This document shows, one piece after another, positions 20,288 to 29,527 of a stretch of DNA of 64,000 bases. The DNA is taken from positions 1,984,001 to 2,048,000 of the forward strand of contig NZ_OZ244781.1 in the NCBI RefSeq assembly GCF_965219595.1, read 5' to 3'. The notes under the pieces are model-generated. The model saw only the letters and a list, made by a program, of their open reading frames with translations, was not told the origin of the DNA and did no database searches. The translations under genes and the position numbers were made by a program. Source of the stretch: Poriferisodalis sp022821985 (GTDB lineage: Bacteria; Actinomycetota; Acidimicrobiia; Acidimicrobiales; Poriferisodalaceae). Each line of letters begins with the position of its first letter. Within the stretch, counting starts at the first letter, position 1.

Positions 20288-22581
20288 GGCTCAGAAGCGT
20301 CGACCGTTCCCGCGGAGAGCAGGGTTCGCAGACCGTCCTCGTCGAGCACCGGCACACCTAGCTCGGCGGCCTTGTCCAGCTTGGCTTGCCCGGCGCGTTC
20401 GCCGGCGACCAGCGCGTACGTACTCTTGTTCACCGACGAGGTGGACTTGCCGCCGCGCTGCACAATGGCCCGTTTCGCGTCGTCGCGCGCGATGAACCAG
20501 CCGTCGAGGTTGCCGCTGACCACCACTGAGCGTCCGGTCAGCACTTGGGGTGTGTCAGCGCTGTCGTCACGACCCTCGACGACATCGAAGCGCACACCCA
20601 TGCGCCGCAGCTTCTCCACGAGTGCCCGGTTGTCGTCGTCGGCGAAGAAGCCCGTGACGCTGGAAGCGATGATCGGGCCGATGCCGTCGATCTCTGCGAG
20701 GTCCTCGTCGGTGGCCTTCATGATGGAGTCGAGAGAGCCGAACCGCATGGCGAGCAGCTCCGAGGCCGTCGGACCCAGGTGCTCGATACCCAGACCGATG
20801 AGCAACCGGGCCAAGGGCGACTGCCGTGCTTCGCTGATCTCTGCCACCAGGCTCATAGCGGACTTCTCTGCAAATCCTTCGAGCCCGACAAGGGCGTCTG
20901 CGGTCAGGCCGAAGAGATCTGCCGCATCGGCAACCAGCTGCTGCTCGTAGAGCAGGACCACGGTCCGCTCGCCGAGACCTTCGATGTCGAGCGCGCCCCG
21001 GCCCACGAAGTGCCCGATGCCCTGGATGATCCGCTCGCGGCATGAGCGATTCACGCAATAGGTGTTGGCGTCGCCCTCCTCGCGCACGAGACGGTGGCCG
21101 CAGACCGGACAGACGGTGGGAAACGTCCACTCGGGCAGCCCGTCTGGACGCTCGGCGAGCACGGGGCCGACCACCTCGGGAATGACGTCGCCGGCCTTGC
21201 GCACGATCACGGTGTCGCCCGGGCGCACATCCTTGGCGGCGACCTGATCCTGGTTGTGCAGCGTGGCCAGCGACACTGTCGATCCGCCCACGAAGACGGG
21301 TTCCATATAGGCGAACGGCGTGGCACGACCGGTGCGCCCGATCGAGACCATGATGTCTCGCAGCTTGGTCGTGCGTTCCTCTGGGGGGAACTTGTAGGCC
21401 ACCGCCCATCGCGGCGCACGGCTGGTGTAGCCGAGCTGAGATCGGAGTTCGAGGTCGGCCACCTTCACCACGACCCCGTCGATCTCGTAGGCGGGCTTGT
21501 GGCGGTCGCGTTCCCAGCGCGTGCAAAATTCCTCGACCTCGGCGAGCGTGCCGAAGGTCCGTATTTCGGGGTTGACCGGCATGCCGAGCTTGCCCAAGTA
21601 CGCGAAAACCTCGCTGGCCTCACTGAGCTCGGGCCCGCCGGCCAGCCCGCCGACGTCGTAACTCCAGAACGACAGTCCACGCGTCGCGACGATCGAGGGA
21701 TCTTTCTGGCGCAGGCTGCCCGCAGCCGTGTTCCGGGCATTGGCGTAATCGGGATGGCGGCGCTGCACATCGACGGGCGTGAGCTTGGCCAGAGATTCGA
21801 GTTTGCGACGCTCGCTGGCCGGTATGTCGTCGGAGGCCTCGGCGATCCGTTGCCTGGCGTTGTCCGCGGCCGCGGCGAGGGCTAGGCGAGCCGCGGCCTG
21901 CGACTCGTTCAACTCGCGGAACCTGTCCAGCGGCAGGAAGATCTCGCCGCGCACTTCGATGGCCTCGGGCACCGGCAATGCCGTGCCCAGTTCGCGTGGG
22001 ATGTCCGCGATGGTCACGACGTTCGCGGTGACGTCTTCGCCGACGCGCCCGTTTCCGCGAGTCGCCGCCTGAACGAGGCGTCCCCGCTCGTATCGGAGCG
22101 ACACTGCCAGCCCGTCGAACTTGAGCTCGCAGATGAGCTCCGGTTCGGGCAGGCTCACCTCGCTGCCGTTGTCGGCGCCGCCGTCACCGTCGGATTCGTC
22201 GGGGTCCGCGTCGTCGAACAGCGTCGGCTGCGTCGCGGCAAGGCCGCGCATGACGCGGCCGTGCCACGCTCGCAGCTCGTCGAAGCTCATGGCGTTGTCG
22301 AGCGACATCATCGGCCTGGCATGGACGACTTCGCTGAAGAGCGCTGACAGCTCGGCGCCGACGCGCTGGCTGGGCGAATTCAGATCCGCGAAGTCGGGAT
22401 AGCGCGCTTCGAGTTCGATGAGTTCGCGCTTGCGGGCGTCGTACTCCCCGTCGGGCACCGACGGCGAATCGTCCCGGTGGTATTCCACGTCGTAGCGATT
22501 GATCAGGCTCGTCAAGTGCCGCATGCGCTCGAGATCGCGCTGCTGGCGTTCGCTTGTCGAATCGTTGCTGTCGGCGGGCAT
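20284..22581 (-). CDS. ligA: NAD-dependent DNA ligase
   Basis: A 765-residue replicative ligase. Domain Ia is at the N-terminus (YHRDDSPSVPDGEYD), the adenylated Lys in ELKFDG is near residue 154, followed by the OB fold, four zinc cysteines (CPVCGHRLVREEG then YCVNRSC), helix-hairpin-helix repeats and a C-terminal BRCT domain (VLTGRSVVVSGNL). All domains are complete. Compared with E. coli LigA there is an insertion of about 40 residues in the nucleotidyltransferase domain, just before ANARNTAAGSLRQ. ATG at 22581 is used; ATGs at 22614 and 22629 are in frame. Confidence 0.95.
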   Translation of the reverse strand: MPADSNDSTSERQQRDLERMRHLTSLINRYDVEYHRDDSPSVPDGEYDARKRELIELEARYPDFADLNSPSQRVGAELSALFSEVVHARPMMSLDNAMSFDELRAWHGRVMRGLAATQPTLFDDADPDESDGDGGADNGSEVSLPEPELICELKFDGLAVSLRYERGRLVQAATRGNGRVGEDVTANVVTIADIPRELGTALPVPEAIEVRGEIFLPLDRFRELNESQAAARLALAAAADNARQRIAEASDDIPASERRKLESLAKLTPVDVQRRHPDYANARNTAAGSLRQKDPSIVATRGLSFWSYDVGGLAGGPELSEASEVFAYLGKLGMPVNPEIRTFGTLAEVEEFCTRWERDRHKPAYEIDGVVVKVADLELRSQLGYTSRAPRWAVAYKFPPEERTTKLRDIMVSIGRTGRATPFAYMEPVFVGGSTVSLATLHNQDQVAAKDVRPGDTVIVRKAGDVIPEVVGPVLAERPDGLPEWTFPTVCPVCGHRLVREEGDANTYCVNRSCRERIIQGIGHFVGRGALDIEGLGERTVVLLYEQQLVADAADLFGLTADALVGLEGFAEKSAMSLVAEISEARQSPLARLLIGLGIEHLGPTASELLAMRFGSLDSIMKATDEDLAEIDGIGPIIASSVTGFFADDDNRALVEKLRRMGVRFDVVEGRDDSADTPQVLTGRSVVVSGNLDGWFIARDDAKRAIVQRGGKSTSSVNKSTYALVAGERAGQAKLDKAAELGVPVLDEDGLRTLLSAGTVDASEP

Positions 22582-22667
22582 CGCACTGCCGAGAGTACTG
22601 AGGGGCTGTTGCATGTTTGGCTGCAGCATGGCGGGGTGTCACGGCATCCAGCGGCGAGACTTCGCCT

Positions 22668-23576
22668 GTGGGAGCAACGCTGCGAGCGCACCCGACTCTG
22701 TGGTTGATGCGGCTGTTGTGGCTGGTGATGCCGTGGAGCGTGGGTGCCGCAGCGGCGGATGCGCTCGGCGCCTGCTCGGAAACCTCGGCGCGCGTCCTGA
22801 GCGCCGAACTCTGGGCTGCCTGGGCGCTCGTGCTGACGGCAACCCTGGTGCGCCGGCCGTGGGCGCTCACCGTCGTGCGCATCGCCGCGCCGGCTTCTGT
22901 CGGTGTGGCAATCGGCGCCGTCGTGGCCGCAGCGGCGTGGGATGCCGACCTCGCCGCCCCGCGTGCCGCCGCAGCCATCGCGGGAGCCGCCATCGCGACC
23001 GCCGTCGCGCTGCTGCCCGAGACCGGCAACTCCATGGTCGACGGCCTCAGCTACGGCAACGAGCGGCGCATGCTGCTGCGCACGCCGTTCCTGCTGGCGA
23101 TCGCTCCCGTCCCGCTGGTGTGGGCAGCCGTGGTTGCCGGCATCGTGGCGCCGGCGGTGCTCTGGGCCATCGAGCAGTGGATCTGGGCCGTCGTTGTTAC
23201 GGTCTCCGGGCTCACCGCGGCCGTGTTGGGTTTCCGCTCCCTGCATCAACTGGCGCGCCGCTGGGTGGTGTTCGTTCCCAACGGATTCGTGTTGCATGAC
23301 CGCATGGCGACGCGTGAGCCGTTCCTGCTGCGGCGGGCCGACATAGCGTCGCTCGGCGCTGCGCCCGCCGACATCGATCTTGCAGCCGACGACCTGGTGG
23401 ATATCAGCGGCAACGCCATCGGTCCGGTGCTGCTGGCCGCTTTGAACGGCCAGGTCGAGGTGGTGCCGCGCACCACCGGCACCGCACAGGTGCTGTCGGT
23501 GTCGCGGGTGCTGTTCAGCCCGACTCGCCCCGGCGAGATGCTGGCAGAAGCCGCCCGGCGACGAATTCCCCGCTGA
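22668..23576 (+). CDS. Uncharacterised multi-pass membrane protein
   Basis: A 302-residue protein with about six hydrophobic segments in its first 200 residues and a soluble C-terminal part, which contains LRRADIASLGAAP and a VLLAALNGQVEVVPR stretch. I do not recognise the family. The GTG at 22668 is used because it avoids overlap with the divergent ligA; a TTG at 22617 is in frame and would add 17 residues. It sits 26 bases before gatC and may share its transcript. Confidence 0.65.
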   Translation: MGATLRAHPTLWLMRLLWLVMPWSVGAAAADALGACSETSARVLSAELWAAWALVLTATLVRRPWALTVVRIAAPASVGVAIGAVVAAAAWDADLAAPRAAAAIAGAAIATAVALLPETGNSMVDGLSYGNERRMLLRTPFLLAIAPVPLVWAAVVAGIVAPAVLWAIEQWIWAVVVTVSGLTAAVLGFRSLHQLARRWVVFVPNGFVLHDRMATREPFLLRRADIASLGAAPADIDLAADDLVDISGNAIGPVLLAALNGQVEVVPRTTGTAQVLSVSRVLFSPTRPGEMLAEAARRRIPR

Positions 23577-23602
23577 GGCCGCGCCGGTACCCTGCCGCTG
23601 CA

Positions 23603-23914
23603 ATGGGAGAGCCGACTGCAGCGATCAGCACGGACCAGGTGGCGCATGTGGCGCGGCTAGCCCGGATCGAGCTCACGCCGGATGAGATCGAGCACTACAC
23701 GGGCCACCTGGGACGTGTGCTTGAGCATGCCCGTGAGCTGGAAGATCTGGATCTCGCCGATGTGCCGGCGCTCGCGCACCCCTACCCGCTCCGCAACGTG
23801 TTCCGTGACGATGTCGCGGGCTCGCCGGTGGATCGGGACGAGGTGCTGTCCCAGGCGCCCGCCGCGTCCAGCGGGCAGTTCGAAGTGCCGCCGGTACTCG
23901 GCGAGGAAGCCTGA
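23603..23914 (+). CDS. gatC: Asp-tRNA(Asn)/Glu-tRNA(Gln) amidotransferase subunit C
   Basis: A 103-residue clamp subunit that wraps the GatA-GatB interface. It opens with the characteristic QVAHVARLARIELTPDE. The C-terminal belt includes RNVFRDDV and a PVLGEEA end. It begins the gatC-gatA-gatB operon, 30 bases before gatA. Presence of GatCAB implies Gln-tRNA and/or Asn-tRNA are made by transamidation in this organism. Confidence 0.94.
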   Translation: MGEPTAAISTDQVAHVARLARIELTPDEIEHYTGHLGRVLEHARELEDLDLADVPALAHPYPLRNVFRDDVAGSPVDRDEVLSQAPAASSGQFEVPPVLGEEA

Positions 23915-23944
23915 GCCGGCTGTGCCCCGCTCAGCGACTGCCCG

Positions 23945-25470
<1,526 letters not shown>

Positions 25471-25474
<4 letters not shown>

Positions 25475-26952
25475 CAGCGGGCTGGGAGACTGTGGTCGGG
25501 CTCGAAGTCCATGTCGAGCTGGCGACCGACACGAAGCTGTTCTCCGCTGCTCCCAGCCGCTTCGGCGACGAGCCGAACACCAACGTCACGCCGGTCTGCT
25601 TGGGTCTGCCCGGCTCGCTGCCCGTGCTGAATCGCCGCGCCGTCGAATTGGCCATGGCGGTGGGCCTCGCGCTCAACTGCGAGATCCGGCCGTCGGTGTT
25701 TCACCGCAAGAACTACTTCTACCCCGACATGCCAAAGGACTACCAAGTCAGCCAGTACGACCAGCCGATCTGCTCCGACGGCTGGCTCGACGTCCCTGGC
25801 GGCAGCCGTGTCGGGATCGAGCGGGCGCACCTGGAAGAGGACGCCGGCAAGACGACGCACCTGGGAGGCGCGGACGGTCGCATCCACGGGGCCGTGGGCG
25901 CGCTCGTCGACTACAACCGGGCGGGCACACCGCTGCTGGAGATCGTCTCGCGGCCCGACATCGACTCGGCGGCCGAGGCCAGCGCGTACGTCGAGGAGCT
26001 GCGGGCGATCCTGTTGGCGCTCGGCGCATCCGATGCACGGCTGGAAGAGGGCTCGATGCGCGTCGACGCGAACATCAGCGTGCGGCCCGCCGGCTCGGGC
26101 GAACTGCGCACCCGCTGCGAGGTCAAGAACCTCAACTCGCTGCGGTCGCTGCGAAACGCCATCGACTACGAGGCCCAGCGCCACATCGAGCTGTATGCCG
26201 CGGGCGATGCCCCTATCCAGGAAACGCGCCACTGGTCTGAAGACGGGCGCACGCACTCGCTGCGCTCCAAGGAAGAGGCCGACGACTACCGGTACTTCCC
26301 CGAGCCCGACCTCGTGCCGCTGGTGCCCGGCGACGAGTGGATCGCCCAGGTCCGCGCCGCCATGCCCGAACTGCCGGCATCACAGCGGGCACGCCTGCAC
26401 GAATGCGGCGCAGGGGCCGAAGATGCCCAGGTCATCGTGGGCCGCGGCCTGGCACCGGTGGTGCTGGGCGCTGTGGCCGCCGGTGCTGACGCACGACGGA
26501 CGGTCACCCACGCAGTGCAGAACCTGGCGCTCGACGGCGCTGAGCTGCTCGATCCCGACGGGCTGGCCTCGCTGGTCCACCTGGAGACCTCGGGTCAGCT
26601 CACCGCCACCCAAGCCAAGACCGTCTTGGTGGAGATGTGCACTCGCTCCGTCGCCGCCGTGCACGCTGCCCCGGCCAAGGCTGACGACCCATCCGATTCG
26701 GCCAGCGCTGCTGCTCGCGCCCTCGACCCGGCTGCCATAGCAGCGGAACTGGGCTTCGAGGCCATGGCCGACGATGAGCTGGAAGCGCTGGTCGATCAGG
26801 CGATCGCGGACAATCCCGAAGCGTGGGAGAAGTTCCGCGCCGGTGAGGCCAAGGTGGCAGGCGTGTTCGTGGGGGCAGTGATGAAGGCCACCCGCGGCCA
26901 AGCCGACGGCAAGGCCGTCAACCAGTATCTCGCGCTTCGACGCGACGCGTGA
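25471..26952 (+). CDS. gatB: Asp-tRNA(Asn)/Glu-tRNA(Gln) amidotransferase subunit B
   Basis: A 493-residue kinase/transamidase subunit. The N-terminus has GLEVHVELATDTKLF, followed by FHRKNYFYPDMPKDYQ and EEDAGKT, which are cradle-domain signatures. The C-terminal YqeY-like tail domain ends with VFVGAVMKATRGQADGKAVN, which binds tRNA. The ATG at 25471 is fixed by overlap with the gatA stop. The protein is complete. Confidence 0.97.
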
Positions 26953-27275
26953 GCCCTCCGTCAGCTTCAAACCCCTAGGCATCGGCCATGTCCCGCCGCA
27001 CGACGACGATTCGGGCGGCTTCGTTGTCGCGATTGAGACGGAACAACGATGACGGCGGCACATCAGCTGGCAGAGCCACATTCTTCACCAAGCCGCCGAC
27101 AACAAGACTGTCCGGCCGGTTTCGGCCATGGCCGGCGATTCGACAAGCACGGCGGGCAGACAGCGGGGACGCGCTGTGGACGGTAATCGACGCACTCACC
27201 AGGCCCCCGGGCCCGACCGACTTCGACTGACCCGCTCCAAGGCTCGAAGGGTCGCGGACGCAGCCTTGAGGATCT
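26953..27275. other. Intergenic stretch, possible gene remnant
   Basis: A 323-base spacer between gatB and the convergent small gene at 27276. Short open frames exist on both strands (for example minus-strand 26975 upward and plus-strand 26988-27230), but none has a credible start and ribosome binding site. The minus-strand frame close to 26975 ends in a plausible-looking peptide (FRLNRDNEAARIVVVRRD), so a decayed gene is possible. I see no terminator, RNA or repeat. It marks the left edge of the accessory patch. Confidence 0.35.
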
Positions 27276-27635
27276 TTAGCCGTCCACCACAGCGATCTCG
27301 CGGACGAGGCTTGTGCCGCTGCCGGGCTGGCTCTCCCATTCCCATTCCTCGTGCAACTCCAGCGGGCCGTCATCTGACACGACGATGCGGCTGCGGCAGT
27401 GCCCGTTGGCCGTGGTGCCGCTCGTGGTCACGTGCGAGTAACGGAAGTCCAAGCCGTCGCCGTCGCGCCGCCCGACGAGATGACCGAGCCGCACAGTGCC
27501 ACCCGCATAGCGGGCCCACACGACTCCGTCGGGCTCCTCGTGGTACTCAAAGCGAGTATCCGAACCCACATCGCCCGCAGGATCATTCGAGACACCGGCG
27601 AAGATGCGCCCCTCGAGACTCGGTGCAGTACCCAT
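27276..27635 (-). CDS. Small beta-rich protein of the 'N-acetylglutamate synthase-like' family
   Basis: A 119-residue protein. The pattern FEYHEEPDGVVWARYAGG, then GHLVG, FRYSHV, GHCRSRI and LHEEWEWES matches a family of about 110 residues, widespread in Bacilli and Actinobacteria, that is often labelled N-acetylglutamate synthase without good reason. The alternating strands suggest a lipocalin-like barrel. Function unknown. The ATG at 27635 is used; a TTG eight codons earlier is in frame. The 194 bases to ridA hold nothing I can support. Confidence 0.7.
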   Translation of the reverse strand: MGTAPSLEGRIFAGVSNDPAGDVGSDTRFEYHEEPDGVVWARYAGGTVRLGHLVGRRDGDGLDFRYSHVTTSGTTANGHCRSRIVVSDDGPLELHEEWEWESQPGSGTSLVREIAVVDG

Positions 27636-27829
27636 CAGCTCAAGCTGCCCACCGACCAACCCCCGGTAGGTCGGTTGATGCCGGTAGAGGTCCGCGTCCG
27701 GTCACCGCCGCGCGTGCCGAGAATCCCTTGGCGTTCCATCACCACGAGCGTGGGATCTTGATGGTGATCTCGGGCACGATGGTTGGCGCGCGACACGGCA
27801 GTGCCGACGTTGGCGCTGAGTCCTGCCGC

Positions 27830-28255
27830 TTAGGCGGCGGCGGTGGCCTCGATCTCGAACATCAGTGGAGGGATCGCGAGCCGTGTGACACCGACCAAGG
27901 TCATCGGAGGGGCAGCGTTGATTGGACCAAATCGGCTGCCGAGGACGTCGAAGTTCTGAAGGGACTCGTCCACGTCCGTGGAGTAGATGGTGAGCCGTGT
28001 GACGTTGGCGAGGCCCATGTCGGCGGCGCTCAGGACAGCTTCGAGATTGTCGAGCGAGAGCATCATCTGGCCCCGCATATCCCCGGCGTGTTGCGGGTTG
28101 CCTTCGGCATCGACCGAGGTCTGGCCTGCGCAGACCAGCTGTCTGCTGGCGCCTTCGATGATCTCGGCCTGGTTGTAGCCGAAGTTCAGCGACCAAGGCC
28201 ATGGGTTGACTGGTGTTCTGTTCACGCGGCGGACGATAGTCGGGTGCCCATGCAT
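27830..28255 (-). CDS. RidA/YjgF/YER057c-family protein
   Basis: A 141-residue protein of the Rid superfamily, whose founding members hydrolyse reactive enamine/imine intermediates. Seen: LVCAGQTSVDAEGNPQ (the AGQ strand), the helix MMLSLDNLEAVLSAAD, LTIYSTDVD, and the C-terminal TRLAIPPLMFEIEA with the Arg that binds the substrate carboxylate in RidA. A GTG at 28225 is an alternative start that would remove 10 non-conserved residues. It is divergent from marR with a palindrome between the two, suggesting shared control. Confidence 0.85.
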   Translation of the reverse strand: MHGHPTIVRRVNRTPVNPWPWSLNFGYNQAEIIEGASRQLVCAGQTSVDAEGNPQHAGDMRGQMMLSLDNLEAVLSAADMGLANVTRLTIYSTDVDESLQNFDVLGSRFGPINAAPPMTLVGVTRLAIPPLMFEIEATAAA

Positions 28256-28314
28256 CGATAGGGATCATTTCGTCCTTGAGATCGTCGTTGCATTCCTAGA
28301 CTCGTTGCAATAAT

Positions 28315-28326
28315 GGACTCTAGTCC
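28315..28326. promoter_or_regulatory. Candidate MarR operator between ridA-like and marR
   Basis: GGACT-CT-AGTCC is a perfect 5+5 inverted repeat with a two-base centre, 16 bases before the marR GTG. A weak promoter-like pair lies just before it: TTGCAT at 28288-28293 and AATAAT at 28309-28314, a spacing of 15. MarR proteins usually bind such palindromes in the divergent promoter they share. Autoregulation plus control of the ridA-like gene is inferred from location. Confidence 0.45.
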
Positions 28327-28341
28327 GATAATCTCCGGTTG

Positions 28342-28797
28342 GTGAAAGATCGAGAGTTGGCGGAGCAGGTTCGGGCATTCAACCGGGTCTACACCGAGGC
28401 AATCGGGTCGCTCGCGGATCGCCATGAAGGCCTCGACGTCACCCTGGCCCAATCGCGAGTGCTCTACACGGTCAACTCGCTCAATGGCGCCCAGGTCAAC
28501 CAGATTGCCGAACGACTCGACTTGGATCTCGCGTACACAAGTCGCCTCCTCGGCACACTCGAGGATGAGCAGCTGCTACAGCGGACGATCTCGTCGCAGG
28601 ACCGACGCCAACGAGACGTCGCTCTCACAGCGAAGGGAAGCCAGCTGCTCGACGAGATCGAGCGACGCTCCAATCAGCGGGCGCTCGACATGGTCGGTCA
28701 CCTCACACCTAGGCAGGTAACTCGTCTGATCAAGGCGATGGACACCATCGCCTCACTCATCTCAAGAAGAGAAAGTGCCGATGGCCAACCAGATTGA
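28342..28797 (+). CDS. MarR-family transcriptional regulator
   Basis: A 151-residue winged-helix regulator. Helix-turn-helix region GAQVNQIAERLDLDLAYTSRLLGTLEDEQLL is near residues 52-82, followed by the wing SSQDRRQRDVALTAKG, a strong MarR match. The GTG at 28342 is preferred; a TTG three bases upstream is possible. It overlaps the next cupin gene by 17 bases, so the two are one transcription unit. The ligand is unknown. Confidence 0.88.
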   Translation: MKDRELAEQVRAFNRVYTEAIGSLADRHEGLDVTLAQSRVLYTVNSLNGAQVNQIAERLDLDLAYTSRLLGTLEDEQLLQRTISSQDRRQRDVALTAKGSQLLDEIERRSNQRALDMVGHLTPRQVTRLIKAMDTIASLISRRESADGQPD

Positions 28798-29098
28798 ACA
28801 CTTCCCACCCGAGATCGCAGCACTGCCAGACTTTGAGGGCGCCTTCGACGCCTACCGGCTGACCGCTGATGGCTGCGAGGTGCTGTTCGCCACCTACCCA
28901 GCCGGGACGTCCATCGTGACGCACACACATTCGACGAACAACGTCGGCGTCATTACCAAGGGCGCGCTGCTTCTCACCATCGGCGGCCAGACAACCAGGC
29001 ACGGCGTCGGCGAGTGGTACCACGTCCCCGCCGGAGTCGAGCACGCGGCCCGCTTCGACACCGACAGCGCCGAGATCGAATTCTGGTTCAACACATGA
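28781..29098 (+). CDS. Single-domain cupin protein
   Basis: A 105-residue beta-barrel protein. Cupin motif 1 is seen as AGTSIVTHTHSTNNVGVITKG with two histidines and motif 2 as WYHVPAGVEHAARF with another His, so a metal site of three His is likely. No enzyme identity can be given; such proteins can be dioxygenases, isomerases or sensors. The ATG at 28781 lies inside the end of marR, with GAAAG upstream. A GTG at 28775 is in frame. Confidence 0.8.
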   Translation: MANQIEHFPPEIAALPDFEGAFDAYRLTADGCEVLFATYPAGTSIVTHTHSTNNVGVITKGALLLTIGGQTTRHGVGEWYHVPAGVEHAARFDTDSAEIEFWFNT

Positions 29099-29254
29099 CG
29101 TCGCCCTGTGACGGGGGCTCCCGCTGCAACCCCGCTATCCATGGTTTCCCTTGGAGGATGCGCCAATAGGCGACCATGCAGCGGTCGTTGTGGTGTCTCG
29201 CGTTTGACAGCGAGTGCATTCGCTCGTCAACGACCGAGAGAGGCTGTGGGGATC

Positions 29255-29377
29255 GTGACACGCGCTGTGGACCCAGAGGTGTCAGATGCGATCCGGGCGG
29301 CTCTGGAGCCATTGGTGCCGTTGTCTGATCACAGCCATCCGCTGGGCCGCCGCAAATCTGGCCACCGCACGCCTCAT
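29255..29377 (+). pseudogene. Possible transposase N-terminal remnant
   Basis: The spacer 29099-29527 (429 bases) has no intact gene. Within it a GTG-initiated frame at 29255 reads VDPEVSDAIRAALEPLVP, then HPLGRRKSGHR. This resembles the N-terminus of IS5-like transposases (typically an [aromatic]xxIEPLLPxx start followed by a HPLGCHRPR-type segment). The catalytic DDE region is absent and the similarity ends near 29377. Identification is by eye only. The rest of the spacer shows nothing else I can support. Confidence 0.4.
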
Positions 29378-29527
29378 CGACCACCGCAATCGCTGGCAGT
29401 GCAACGCACCAACACACCTGCCCGCTCTGGTCCTACTGCGCGAGCGGTGGGCCGTCGGGTTGCCCACGGCGGTCGTATCCTCGCGCGCAGTCTCCGCCAG
29501 CGGAGTCTCAGTGATCTGAGGACACAG

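Noticed and set aside
27702..28268. 188-residue minus-strand frame overlapping ridA
   Set aside because: It is in another frame across the RidA gene, whose motifs are clear. The sequence is Arg/Ser/His-rich without a domain.
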